A stretch of 64,000 nucleotides of DNA, from positions 1 to 64,000 of the forward strand of contig JAWBQJ010000003.1 in the NCBI GenBank assembly GCA_038845865.1, written 5' to 3'. The position numbers and the translations under genes were made by a program. The notes below the pieces were generated by a model, which was not told the DNA's origin, searched no databases, and saw only the letters and a list, made by a program, of their open reading frames with translations. Numbering within the stretch: the stretch's first letter is position 1; each line of letters begins with the position of its first letter. The stretch is from Desulfurococcaceae archaeon. GTDB lineage: Archaea > Thermoproteota > Thermoprotei_A > Sulfolobales > Desulfurococcaceae. This document shows, one piece after another, positions 35,817-44,503 of this stretch.

Positions 35817-36854
35817 TTACTTCACGTCAAGCTCGCTCGTTTTAGCTACTTTTATGTTTAACACGGCTTCCGCTATGCCGTTAGAGTACCTGGCAATCCT
35901 CTTCACGCCGTCTAGGATCAACGTTACCGTTACCTTTTCCTTGGCGTCTGCGGCCGCTACAAGGACTTTGTTGTACAGGGTATCCTCGATTTCGTTAACT
36001 ATTTTCCTGCTTTCCGAGATGACGTCTTCGGCCTCTCTTCTGCTACAGGTGTAGAGTGCATTCATAGCCTTGTTGAATAGCTCTGCGTCTTTTAACAAGA
36101 ACTCGTTTACGAGTTCGGGGTTTTTCAGCCCGTTCACGGCTAAAACTCTTTTCGCGATATTAACGACGTGATCCGCTATTCTCTCAAGGTTTCTCGCTAT
36201 AATCCTGTAACTTAGGATTTCTGTAATGTTTGTTATTCCTAGCTCGTGCTGTATCCTTATGTCAAGAAGCGCTGTAGATAGTTCTCTTACAATCATGTGG
36301 TGGAATCTGTCCGCCTCGTCGTCTCTCTGTATAATGCCGTATGCTATGCCCAAGTCACCAGTTTTTAGCATATTTATGGAGTCCTGGAGCATGCTATTCA
36401 CTATCAAGTGTAGCCTCCTAATTGCGCTCATTAAGGGTAATTCATGAATATTGAGTAACACTTTTAACATCACGCTGTTGTACGTTTCCTCAATTACTTC
36501 TATTCCAGGGAGCTTTGCACGGATCAGGTTCTTAATGTCGCTGATGTATTTAGCTAACTCGGTGGTAGACTTGTCGAAAACAATTGCTATTATGTTGTAA
36601 CCTGATGTATACGCTCCTAGCACGCTTCGAAATACCTGTGCCACGTCGGTAACCGTAGGGTGAACCTTAATCGTTATCTTAAGTTGTGAAGGCTCCGCCG
36701 AGGGCGGGGTTATTATCAGCTTGTTACCAAGCTTTTCTACGATTACGTAGTCCCCACTCTTGAGTTTGACGGCCTCTACCCACTCTTTCGGTAAAGTAAT
36801 GATAAATGAGGACGAACCTGTCCTTTGAACACGCCTTCTCTCTATTCTAGACAT
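35817..36854 (-). CDS. phoU: PhoU-domain regulator with AbrB DNA-binding domain
   Basis: About 345 residues. The N terminus is a SpoVT/AbrB domain (RRRVQRTGSSSFIITLPKEWVEAVKLKSGDYVIVEK), followed by two PhoU helical repeats with acidic metal motifs such as RDDEADRFHH. It probably ties phosphate status to transcription. A frame start at GTG 36869 is possible; ATG 36854 gives the usual MSRIERRRVQ start. TATA candidates lie near 36920. No Pst transporter is nearby; the PiT system is 28 kb away. Confidence 0.85.
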   Translation of the reverse strand: MSRIERRRVQRTGSSSFIITLPKEWVEAVKLKSGDYVIVEKLGNKLIITPPSAEPSQLKITIKVHPTVTDVAQVFRSVLGAYTSGYNIIAIVFDKSTTELAKYISDIKNLIRAKLPGIEVIEETYNSVMLKVLLNIHELPLMSAIRRLHLIVNSMLQDSINMLKTGDLGIAYGIIQRDDEADRFHHMIVRELSTALLDIRIQHELGITNITEILSYRIIARNLERIADHVVNIAKRVLAVNGLKNPELVNEFLLKDAELFNKAMNALYTCSRREAEDVISESRKIVNEIEDTLYNKVLVAAADAKEKVTVTLILDGVKRIARYSNGIAEAVLNIKVAKTSELDVK

Positions 36855-37010
36855 GGATTGTCTACCCACATATGTTAATACGGTCTAATAGTACTTAGCT
36901 ATACTAATCATGATTATAAAGCACCTTATAAATACAACTATATAGGCATTAGCTATACCCATACTGTACATTTAGGGCGTTGATTGAAAGCATTTTCTAA
37001 GTGTGTGTTA

Positions 37011-37098
37011 TGGGCCCGCGGGGATTTGAACCCCGGACCTCCGCCTCTCCAAGTGGGCTTGTAAGGGCGGCGTCCTAACCAGGCTAGACGACGGGCCC
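37011..37098 (-). tRNA. tRNA-Val (anticodon TAC) with 13-nt intron
   Basis: Acceptor GGGCCCG/CGGGCCC with discriminator A, D-arm GTC...GAC, anticodon stem CCGCC/GGCGG and T-arm CGGGG-TTCAAAT-CCCCG. The loop CTTACA is interrupted by 13 bases before the closing A, giving the loop CTTACAA after splicing. The mature length is 75 nt. Intronic CTTG can pair with CAAG at the exon edge. Confidence 0.92.
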
Positions 37099-37172
37099 CT
37101 TACATTTCTTCCTTAAATCTTAGGAGTATAGTAGGTTTTAAAAGCGTTTCATCCTCGATGTACTCATTCGCA

Positions 37173-37829
37173 TCACGTCTGCGACATGTAGTTCTCTACC
37201 TTACGTGTTTCCATGCACCGTACAGAGTTCTTGGTGCTTAAGATGAGAACGCGGGTGTCTTCCAGTAATCTGAACGCTATATCTACCTTGTGCCTTACAC
37301 CCGGTATTAGGGGATCGGGGTAGTCGAGGAGCCTTAAACCACTGTATATGGCTTCCATGACGTTTAGGTACTTTTCGGCCTCAGAAATTCTTAGCTCATT
37401 CAGCAACTTGATGATAAGTCGCCTTAATTCACCTACAAGGTCTCCTAAACCCTGCAAATAAGGCACAATAGGTACCTTTAATTCATCGAACGCGGGGACG
37501 TTACTCTCCACCACGATGGAGTAAAAGAGGTGCGCTTCAACGTACTCGCTTAGCCCGTTATACGTTAGCCCAGAGTACTTTAGGTCGTGGTGTCTTTCAA
37601 CAAGATTTAGCAGTTTTTCTACCAGTTCACGCGCCTTAAGGAGGCTTGACTTCGCTTCTTCCTGCTTACCGCCATGAACACTGTTTATGGCGCTACCTGA
37701 CAGCCTTATAATCTCGCGTGTTAATTTAATCAATTCCTCCCTGACGGCGTCCTTCTCTCTAAGAGCGTTATCTATTCTCTCTACATCCCTAGCAATAGTG
37801 TTGGTAAGTCTATGTATAAGGGGCTCCAC
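37173..37829 (-). CDS. Translin-family protein
   Basis: A 218-residue, all-helical, RNA/ssDNA-binding protein of the translin superfamily. EYVEAHLFYSIV in the middle and MEAIYSGLRLLDYPDPLIPGVRHKVDIAFRLLEDTR near the C terminus are shared with archaeal translins. Archaeal members form octamers and may act as ribonucleases. The GTG start has GGTGAAGG just upstream. It is divergent from tRNA-Tyr. Confidence 0.85.
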   Translation of the reverse strand: MEPLIHRLTNTIARDVERIDNALREKDAVREELIKLTREIIRLSGSAINSVHGGKQEEAKSSLLKARELVEKLLNLVERHHDLKYSGLTYNGLSEYVEAHLFYSIVVESNVPAFDELKVPIVPYLQGLGDLVGELRRLIIKLLNELRISEAEKYLNVMEAIYSGLRLLDYPDPLIPGVRHKVDIAFRLLEDTRVLILSTKNSVRCMETRKVENYMSQT

Positions 37830-37912
37830 AGGCCTTCACCGCTCTCTTAAAATTAGCATTAACACTAACAAAACTTTTAAGGTGCTACAAAGGAAATATC
37901 TACAGCGGAGTA

Positions 37913-37995
37913 CCCGCCGTAGCTCAGCGGTAGAGCGCCCGGCTGTAGTGAGGGCGGGCACCGGGTGGTCGGGGGTTCGAGTCCCCCCGGCGGGA
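37913..37995 (+). tRNA. tRNA-Tyr (anticodon GTA) with 11-nt intron
   Basis: Acceptor CCCGCCG/CGGCGGG begins with the C1-G72 pair typical of archaeal tRNA-Tyr; the discriminator is A. D-arm GCTC...GAGC, anticodon stem CCCGG/CCGGG and T-arm GGGGG-TTCGAGT-CCCCC are complete. The loop CTGTAG is followed by 11 extra bases before the final A. The mature tRNA is 72 nt. Confidence 0.93.
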
Positions 37996-38079
37996 TTTAA
38001 TCCCAGCTAACGGTTCTGAGCTAGTAACAGCAATTTACTAACTTTGGATCACTGCCATTTCGCGGCTAAGTCGCTAGAA

Positions 38080-38140
38080 GGATTCAGCACGGCTCTTCTA
38101 CATCACGTGTCAGGTTCGCGGTTGTACATCATCAACCGCA
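38080..38140 (-). ncRNA. C/D box guide sRNA
   Basis: On the minus strand the boxes come in perfect order: C (TTGATGA), a 15-nt guide, D' CTGA (38110-38113), three bases, C' GTGATGT (38100-38106), a 12-nt guide, and D CTGA (38084-38087). This is the compact archaeal layout for guiding 2'-O-methylation. The C box overlaps the TGA stop of the glycosyltransferase gene, so the sRNA may be processed from that mRNA. Confidence 0.78.
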
Positions 38141-39250
38141 TATTAATGGTTTCGTAATCTCATAAACCTTTTCTTTAAACAGCTTTCGATCGAGTTCTAG
38201 CGCCCTCGCGCGCCCATTAAGACTTAGCATGTTCCAGAGATGCTGGTTCTCTGCGATGTCTTTTATGGTACAATAAGCCTCCTTCACGGACCTATAAGGT
38301 CTCGCTACCAGTGGGTTTTGCTGAGCTACATCTATCCAGGTCCCAGAATCTACGGGTACTATAGCCGGCGTACCGGCAGCCATGGCCTCGACAACGCTTA
38401 TGCCGAAATGCTCCTTGGGCGTTACGTGTATGTATGCCAGGGCGGTCCTGTATAGTTCTATGAGGTCTTCCCTTGATATGTTAACGAGTATGTCGAGGTA
38501 GTCGTCTACGCGCTCCTTTAAGGCCAGTTCTACCAGGGCATCGTACAGCGGTTTATTGTAACTCGAGAGGACACCTACAACCGTAACCCTGATACCGTGT
38601 TTCTTGAGCAACTTAGCGAGATAAATTGCCCTTTCCGGCCTTTTCTCGGGGCTTATACGCGAGACAGTGAGTACGTATTTGCCTCTCTCAGAATAGGGTA
38701 GTGGTTCCTTGTTACTGATGTTATCCAGGTTCACGGGGGGGTGTATGACTATTGGATTTACTCTCAAGTACTTCTTGAAAAACACCGCTGTAAACCACGA
38801 ATTAGCCAGGTAGAGCTTCACCTTTCGCGCTAGAACAGGAAACGCTATTGTATTGGTAAGCGAGTAGACCTTGCCGAATAGGTCAAATACTCCGTGTAGC
38901 GGGGAGTAGTATGTCCTGTAATCTAGGAAGAACGGGTAATGCAGGTACATCACATCCCCAGCACCTGAAAGTACGTCTCCACTCGTATTGATGACCACTA
39001 GTTCGGAGGTTTTAGGCTCACCTATGCCTATACCTACCAGCTCCTTCTTGTTAACTCCGAAGAACTCCGCTAGCCTAAGCAGCTCGCAACGAGACGTTAT
39101 AAAGGGACTATCTATGTAGGTCTCTAAACCGCGCTCCGCGAATGCTATTGCAGTCTCCAGCATTACATAGTGTGAGCCGCCGATGCCCATTAAGTGAGCG
39201 TTTAGCATGTGGTGCCGTACAATAACGCTCTTCACTTCACGGTACCTCAT
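38132..39250 (-). CDS. Glycosyltransferase, GT4/GT-B family
   Basis: A 372-residue GT-B enzyme. TVSRISPEKRPERAIYLAKLLKKHG opens the C-terminal nucleotide-sugar domain, and HVTPKEHFGISVVEAMAAGTPAIVP is the EX7E motif of family GT4. The N terminus (HHMLNAHLMGIGGSHYVMLETA) resembles ALG11-like transferases. Likely acts in N-glycan or lipid-linked sugar assembly. The ATG start overlaps the stop of the MBL exonuclease gene by 4 nt, so the two are co-translated. Its stop lies in the C box of the sRNA. Confidence 0.87.
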   Translation of the reverse strand: MRYREVKSVIVRHHMLNAHLMGIGGSHYVMLETAIAFAERGLETYIDSPFITSRCELLRLAEFFGVNKKELVGIGIGEPKTSELVVINTSGDVLSGAGDVMYLHYPFFLDYRTYYSPLHGVFDLFGKVYSLTNTIAFPVLARKVKLYLANSWFTAVFFKKYLRVNPIVIHPPVNLDNISNKEPLPYSERGKYVLTVSRISPEKRPERAIYLAKLLKKHGIRVTVVGVLSSYNKPLYDALVELALKERVDDYLDILVNISREDLIELYRTALAYIHVTPKEHFGISVVEAMAAGTPAIVPVDSGTWIDVAQQNPLVARPYRSVKEAYCTIKDIAENQHLWNMLSLNGRARALELDRKLFKEKVYEITKPLICG

Positions 39251-40290
39251 GGTAGTACAGTCGTGCAGAAACCCCGCTCGATGAGGGCAGCTTTAAGGAA
39301 CTCTGCATTACTTGAACGAGAACCATCAACCACCACCAGCTTCGGGCTCGCTAGCTCAACGTACTTAATTAGGTCCGTAAAATCCGCATGATCGCTGAGA
39401 GAGACCACATAGGTGTAATCGTCGACTTTCACGAACGGATCCTTCGTGAACCTACCGGTCAGCACTATGTGGAGCCCGCTACCGTCTAATCTCCTGTTAT
39501 ATGCGGTATTGAAGTGCTTGAACACTATAAGCCCGTTTTTAGAATTCACTGGGTCGCGCTCCCGGTAATACCGTCCATAGTTAAATCCGTACTTTTCTTC
39601 GAGTATTTTCGTCGCCTTATGCACCCTTTCCGGCAAAATGAATGGGGACTTTATCCCCCCCGCTCGAAGGATTGTCATGGCTTCTTGCATCTTGCCGTGA
39701 TAGGCATATATGTAGACCCTTCTATACTTCGCGAGCCCTTCTACGACAAGGTCCACTAGTATCTGTGGAATACTCTCTTTAAAGGACCGTACTTGGAGGG
39801 GGTTACCATAAGTGGCCTCAGTGATTAAGACGTCTAAGCCTTCCATGATGTCTGTTTTATCCGTTAGTTTGAAGTCCCCCGTATAACCGACCTTGAGATC
39901 CCCGTTTTTCAGCTTAACCAGCACTTGTGCGGAGCCCGGTATGTGATCAGACTTGTAAAACTCCAGCCGATCTCCATTAAACGAGAACTCCTGGTGGTAC
40001 GCTAGCGGCACGCCTTTACTCTTCAAGAGTGGGGAGAGGTCCCGGCTAACGTAGCTTAGTGCCTCTATGAGGTCGAGTGTAATGGGAGACGCTACCACGT
40101 GCTTAGAGTACTTCAAACTGCTCTCAATGTCTCGTACATGGTCTGCATGAGCGTGCGTTATCACCCTGACCGGTTTTTCCGAGAAACCGTCTATGGAGAA
40201 GTTTGTACCAATTATAACTGCGCCATTGCTGAGTACATTAACGTGTTTTAGATACTCTCCGTACCTGTAGACGCAGAGCTCTTTACTCAA
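39247..40290 (-). CDS. MBL-fold exonuclease, archaeal Snm1/beta-CASP-like
   Basis: A 347-residue metallo-beta-lactamase nuclease. Zinc motif THAHADHV near residue 46, DHIPGSAQVLV as motif 3, YTGDFKLTDK as motif 4, and a late LSDHADF histidine match single-chain archaeal nucleases that degrade DNA or RNA ends. The start is TTG. It is the middle gene of a three-gene minus-strand set: coiled-coil protein, nuclease, glycosyltransferase. Confidence 0.85.
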   Translation of the reverse strand: MSKELCVYRYGEYLKHVNVLSNGAVIIGTNFSIDGFSEKPVRVITHAHADHVRDIESSLKYSKHVVASPITLDLIEALSYVSRDLSPLLKSKGVPLAYHQEFSFNGDRLEFYKSDHIPGSAQVLVKLKNGDLKVGYTGDFKLTDKTDIMEGLDVLITEATYGNPLQVRSFKESIPQILVDLVVEGLAKYRRVYIYAYHGKMQEAMTILRAGGIKSPFILPERVHKATKILEEKYGFNYGRYYRERDPVNSKNGLIVFKHFNTAYNRRLDGSGLHIVLTGRFTKDPFVKVDDYTYVVSLSDHADFTDLIKYVELASPKLVVVDGSRSSNAEFLKAALIERGFCTTVLP

Positions 40291-40302
40291 CGTTACCAGC
40301 CA

Positions 40303-41010
40303 TCACGGAATAGTACTTTGCAGAAACCTCCACTTCCTAGTCTTCGAGTCAAATATTAGGAGGTTATCACTATATAATGCTTTCCAAAGCTCGTAGCCCT
40401 TATCACCAAGCGTAGCCAGCACGTCCTCCTCTTTATTAGAATTCACCTCTTCGAGTAGCTTGTGCTTAAACACCTGCCAAAAGTCAGGGTCAACCGCTAC
40501 GCGTTCTCGATTCAATTTAAGGACAACGATACCAGCTCGCTCGAAGTGAGCGAAGAGCCTATCCCTCTGTACCCTGGCGGGCAATCTGCTTTCAAAAAGC
40601 ACTTTTTCCTCTTTTAGTCTCTCGATGGCAGTTTTTCGCGGTCGTGTTTCAACGACCGTTCTTGCCCTTCCAGCTTCCACCTCGCGAAGCGATGACTCGA
40701 GGGCACTTACACGCTGCTCCACCGCTTCCAGCTTCTCGTAAAGCTCTACAACCTGCCTTCTCAGCCCCTCAACAACTGATATTCTCCTGTTCAGCTCGTC
40801 TTGTAGGTACCTTTCAAGCCTCGTTTTGAGCTTTTCCACGAGCTCGTCTAACGGTGGTACCCGCTGAGACCTGGCTAAGTTTACCAAGATGGATGCTACG
40901 TAGTCTGGTACACTTAGGTACCCCTCCTTCTTAGCTAGTTCCTCGAGTACGACGTATATGTCCTCTGGGACCTGTACTTTGATCTCTTTAACACGGCTTT
41001 CCGACTTCAT
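40303..41010 (-). CDS. Ribbon-helix-helix and coiled-coil protein, unknown function
   Basis: The 235-residue protein starts with a CopG-like strand-helix-helix (EIKVQVPEDIYVVLEELAKKEGYLSVPDYVASILV). A long charged coiled coil follows at about residues 55-115, then a C-terminal globular part ending in KTRKWRFL. It may be a DNA-binding regulator or a chromosome-organising protein. It sits 12 bp before the MBL nuclease and diverges from the TatD-like gene. I know no closer family. Confidence 0.7.
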   Translation of the reverse strand: MKSESRVKEIKVQVPEDIYVVLEELAKKEGYLSVPDYVASILVNLARSQRVPPLDELVEKLKTRLERYLQDELNRRISVVEGLRRQVVELYEKLEAVEQRVSALESSLREVEAGRARTVVETRPRKTAIERLKEEKVLFESRLPARVQRDRLFAHFERAGIVVLKLNRERVAVDPDFWQVFKHKLLEEVNSNKEEDVLATLGDKGYELWKALYSDNLLIFDSKTRKWRFLQSTIP

Positions 41011-41079
41011 GGACCATACTCCACTCTTAACCTACCTTAATCTATTTACCTAGCTATACTAAAATAGGAGGGGTTTCCG

Positions 41080-41937
41080 GTGTTGTACGTGCTTTACAGC
41101 GATGCGCATTTACATGTAAATCCGTTAAAAGGCCTCGGTGCTGAGAAAATCGCAAAGAAGTTTAGAAGTAGAGGGGGCTGGTTCATCGCAATAGTAGGGC
41201 TCCCACCGTACCATTACGGCTTCGTAGAGCCCAGCGTAGAATCCTATAGAAAGGTGCTTGATCTAGTTAGTAAGGAAGCCGCGAAGGCGGAGGAGCGGGG
41301 ACTAGAAGTTAGCAGGTTCGTGGGGGTACACCCAGCAGAAATAGACAACTATTATAGGCAGGGGTTAAAACCAGAGAAACTGCTTCCTCTCTTAGAAGGC
41401 GTCTTTAAGCTTTTTGAAGACGCGTTGAAAAACGGCCTCGTTGACGGTATTGGAGAAGTAGGGCGCCAACACTATGGTACTAGCCCTGAGAGGCTCGTGT
41501 TCTCGGAGATGGTAATGGTCCGTGCACTAGTCCTAGTGCGCGATTACGGGGTCCCCGTACAGCTACACCTAGAGCAGGGTGGCTTTGCAACGGCCTATTC
41601 GGTCAAAACGCTAGCTAACCTAGTTAAAGCTGATCTGGGTAAAGTCGTAATGCATCATGTAAACCTCGAAACAGCCAGATGGGCCGAGGAACTCGACATA
41701 CCGTTTACGGCCCCCATTAAACAGTTTAACGAAGAATATGCTAAGCGCCGGTGGAGGTACTGCATGCTAGAATCGGACTTCCTAGACGACCCCTCCAAGC
41801 CTGGCGCTTCCGCTTATCCGTGGGAAATACCAGATGTTATCGAAAGCCTTATAAAGCATGGTCTACTAAGCGAAGAGCAGGCCTACAAGATGCTACTTGA
41901 CAACGTCATAAAATACTTCAACGCGAAACCGCCGTGA
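41080..41937 (+). CDS. TatD-like metal-dependent hydrolase
   Basis: A 285-residue TIM-barrel hydrolase of the amidohydrolase superfamily, in the archaeal branch related to TatD. SDAHLHVNP near residue 8 is the first metal motif, with GIGEVGRQHYG, QLHLEQGG, VMHHVN and LESDFLDD supplying the other ligands. The substrate is unknown; TatD itself is a DNase. The start is TTG. It leads a tight operon with a zinc-finger protein, an AIR-synthase-like protein and an unknown protein. Confidence 0.82.
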   Translation: MLYVLYSDAHLHVNPLKGLGAEKIAKKFRSRGGWFIAIVGLPPYHYGFVEPSVESYRKVLDLVSKEAAKAEERGLEVSRFVGVHPAEIDNYYRQGLKPEKLLPLLEGVFKLFEDALKNGLVDGIGEVGRQHYGTSPERLVFSEMVMVRALVLVRDYGVPVQLHLEQGGFATAYSVKTLANLVKADLGKVVMHHVNLETARWAEELDIPFTAPIKQFNEEYAKRRWRYCMLESDFLDDPSKPGASAYPWEIPDVIESLIKHGLLSEEQAYKMLLDNVIKYFNAKPP

Positions 41938-41943
41938 AGGGTA

Positions 41944-42207
41944 GTGGAGTTGAAGTGCGAAATATGCGAGATAAAAGAACCTCTTTACACTTGTAAGATG
42001 TGTGGTAGGAGGGTTTGCGATGATGACTACGACAAGATCACCGGCTATTGCCTCGTGTGCAAGGACGCCATTTGTAAGATATGCAACAGATATCTATCTA
42101 TAGGCGTGTGCAAGTACTGTGGAAGGCTTGGCTGCGAGAGGTGCCTTATACAGGTATCTCCGATAGAATACACCTGTGTAGATTGCCGTAGAAAGGGGTT
42201 AAAGTAG
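41944..42207 (+). CDS. Cys-rich zinc-finger protein
   Basis: An 87-residue protein with about 15 cysteines arranged in CxxC pairs: CEIC, CKMC, CLVC, CKIC, CKYC, CERC and CVDC. It could bind three or four zinc ions in a B-box/double-ribbon-like manner. The start is GTG, 6 nt after the TatD-like gene, and its stop abuts the next start. It may bring protein or RNA partners together. No exact family is known to me. Confidence 0.72.
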   Translation: MELKCEICEIKEPLYTCKMCGRRVCDDDYDKITGYCLVCKDAICKICNRYLSIGVCKYCGRLGCERCLIQVSPIEYTCVDCRRKGLK

Positions 42208-43215
42208 GTGGTAAATACATTGGGAAGAAAGGAATTGGAAGATACCGCGTACAGGTTGCCTTCATTATTGCCGGTGAAAGACGTGGACGTACTAATGGGC
42301 CCAGTACGAGGCGAAGACGCTGCCGTTATCAGATTTAGTGATGGGTTTCTAGTCACCCAGTCCATGCGCGTGATTACGGGCACAAAGCGTGCAGGTTACT
42401 TAGCGATTCACGTAGCTAGTAATAGCATCGCGGTTAGGGGTGCGCGGCCTCGATGGTTTCTACTAGCAGTATTCTTGCCTACCTGGTTTAGCGAAGCATA
42501 CAAAGTAGAGTTTTTCGAGGACATGAAGCGGGCTTTAAACGAGGTTGGCGGGGTCGTGGTGGGAGGTTTCGCGGAAACGGCCGAAGTTGCCAAACCTCTG
42601 ATCGCGGTGACCGCGATGGGCTACACTAAGACAAGGGTCATCTTAACGCGCGATGCTAGAATAGGTGATCTCGTGTATGTCGTAGGCAAAGTAGCGGGCG
42701 AGGGAGTTGGAGTTATAGCATGGGACTTTGAAGAGAAGCTACTCGAAGAAGGCATTAGCAAGGAGGTGGTGAATGCCGCTAAGGAGTTAATACACGAAGT
42801 GAGCGTAGTGGACGTGGCGCTGGAAATAGCAGATTACGTGAATACCATGCACAACGCGGTTGAAGGGGGGATTCTCCAAGCCCTTCGCGAAGTAGCCATC
42901 GCCAGCGGATCTGCCGTATCAATTAACAAAGAGAGAGTTCAATTGGAGGAGCCTGTAAGGACCATAGCTAGCCGCGTTAACGTCGACCCGCTGAGATTAC
43001 TTAGCGGTGGTTGTATCGTAGTGACAGTACCTCCTAGTAACCAGAGGGAGTTCGAGAAGGTAGTTGAAGGGCTAGGGAAACCCTTCAGCTTAATAGGCCA
43101 AGTCGTGGAAGGCCGTGGAGAGGTCCTCGTTAATGATGGAGGTGGGGTCGAGGTTATTAAGGATGATCTAGTAGATGATATTTATAAGTTATGGCGACAA
43201 TTAGGCAGAGGGTAA
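42208..43215 (+). CDS. AIR synthase-related protein (PurM/HypE/ThiL superfamily)
   Basis: A 335-residue two-domain ATP-dependent enzyme. GPVRGEDAAVIRFSDGFLV is the N-terminal ATP/metal segment, HVASNSIAVRGARPRWFLLAVFLP the dimer strand region, and GGFAETAEV, HNAVEGGILQALREVA and LLSGGCIVVTVP are typical of the C-terminal half. Purine and hydrogenase genes are not nearby, so a novel aminating or phosphorylating role is possible. The start is GTG directly after the previous stop. Confidence 0.8.
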   Translation: MVNTLGRKELEDTAYRLPSLLPVKDVDVLMGPVRGEDAAVIRFSDGFLVTQSMRVITGTKRAGYLAIHVASNSIAVRGARPRWFLLAVFLPTWFSEAYKVEFFEDMKRALNEVGGVVVGGFAETAEVAKPLIAVTAMGYTKTRVILTRDARIGDLVYVVGKVAGEGVGVIAWDFEEKLLEEGISKEVVNAAKELIHEVSVVDVALEIADYVNTMHNAVEGGILQALREVAIASGSAVSINKERVQLEEPVRTIASRVNVDPLRLLSGGCIVVTVPPSNQREFEKVVEGLGKPFSLIGQVVEGRGEVLVNDGGGVEVIKDDLVDDIYKLWRQLGRG

Positions 43216-43226
43216 GGGGGTGTTAG

Positions 43227-43754
43227 GTGTCTTCGCTATCTCAGGGCTTAGAAGCAGGTATAAGGGTGCTTAAAACGGCCGTACAGAGCATTGAAAGTAA
43301 CATCATTCGGTCCCGCAAGGAGACCGTGGATAAGAAAACAGTCAGCGTGGCGTCCCGGCTGGTAGAACTGCTAGAGAAAACTATGCGGTTACTTGATGTA
43401 CTGAGTAGAAGGATACAACATGTAGAAGATGGGTTAGTAACTATTTCAAACTACACGTACATCTTTAGAACCTCCAAGGAAGTAGTTTTAGTTAGGACGA
43501 GGCCAGAGCACGTCGTCTTATCGCTTGATCTTGAGAGCAATGCTGTGTCCTTAAAAACGCGGGACGCTACACTCTCAGTTTCCCCGAACTCGCTAACCAT
43601 TAGTATACGCAGTAAACTGGTTAAAATAAGCCCGCTAAGCGAAGAGCAGTTTACGAGCAAGAGGGACGAATTGCGAATGGCGCTTAAAACCATTGAAAAA
43701 GCCGTTTATAGAAGGTTGCTGCCTTTAATCGAGCAGAAGCTACAAAAAGTCTAA
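43227..43754 (+). CDS. Hypothetical protein
   Basis: A 175-residue protein with a helical, coiled-coil-like N half (residues 1-75) and a beta-rich second half (TYIFRTSKEVVLVRTRPEHVVLSL). It starts at a GTG 11 nt after the AIR-synthase-like gene, so it is the last gene of that operon. I do not recognise it. Confidence 0.6.
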   Translation: MSSLSQGLEAGIRVLKTAVQSIESNIIRSRKETVDKKTVSVASRLVELLEKTMRLLDVLSRRIQHVEDGLVTISNYTYIFRTSKEVVLVRTRPEHVVLSLDLESNAVSLKTRDATLSVSPNSLTISIRSKLVKISPLSEEQFTSKRDELRMALKTIEKAVYRRLLPLIEQKLQKV

Positions 43755-43800
43755 TCTTAAAAAAGACTTCACGGATGCGTGAGGTTCTCTTACCGCGTCT

Positions 43801-44427
43801 CTATGTAGGTGCTTTCTGCTCCGTTTCAGGTAACTGAATGGCTTTCGGTAGCTCCGCGAACCTCTCTCTCATCTTCTGCTCCGCGACGATTCTCGCCTCT
43901 TCTAGCACCTTCTTAGCCTCACTGTCCAGCCCTGCGCCGGCCTCTATGGTTAAGTCTACGATTCCCGCGCCCATAGCGGTTTCAAGTTCTCTTGCTGCCA
44001 CCTGCAGATCTATCCAAACATCAGGTGCGATGGTTTTCACTATGTTAAGGGCCTCCCTCATTATGCCTAGTACAGGTACGACTTCATTTACTGCACCGCC
44101 ATATATTATAAATGTTTCTAGTTTAAGGGCTGCGTGTTCAAGAGCGTATTGTACTGTTAGTAGCTGTCTACTAATCTTCCTGATCTCTGCTACCTCCTTG
44201 GCGTACATTTTCGCCCTTATCTCGTCCTTCTTAACTAGCGCGTCTACAATGTTCTCGAAGAGGACTTTATCTCTCTCCGACAGCTTCTCCACGTAGTTCG
44301 CGATCCTGCCCATCGCCGTTTTAAGCCTGTACTGCGCTATTATGGCCTTCTTCTCGAGGGACTCCTGCTCGTTTATAAATAGCTTCTTTATCTTATCCCC
44401 AATGGTCTCCTCTCTTCTCCACGCCAT
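43801..44427 (-). CDS. ESCRT-III/CdvB-family protein
   Basis: An Snf7-like protein of about 208 residues. A basic N terminus (DKIKKLFINEQESLEKKAIIAQYRLKTAMGRI) is followed by long helices and an acidic end (LDLTIEAGAGLDSEAKKVLEEARIVAEQ). It lacks the C-terminal winged helix that recruits CdvA in CdvB, and so is more like CdvB1/B2 paralogues of crenarchaea that act in membrane cutting. The ATG at 44427 begins MAWRREETIGDK. No CdvA or CdvC gene is nearby. Confidence 0.83.
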   Translation of the reverse strand: MAWRREETIGDKIKKLFINEQESLEKKAIIAQYRLKTAMGRIANYVEKLSERDKVLFENIVDALVKKDEIRAKMYAKEVAEIRKISRQLLTVQYALEHAALKLETFIIYGGAVNEVVPVLGIMREALNIVKTIAPDVWIDLQVAARELETAMGAGIVDLTIEAGAGLDSEAKKVLEEARIVAEQKMRERFAELPKAIQLPETEQKAPT

Positions 44428-44503
44428 ACCGTGTACCCCGTAGAGGCTATGCGGCAATGAATTGCTTTTAAGGTGAAGGACTATGAGACTATGTAGTGGC
44501 TAG

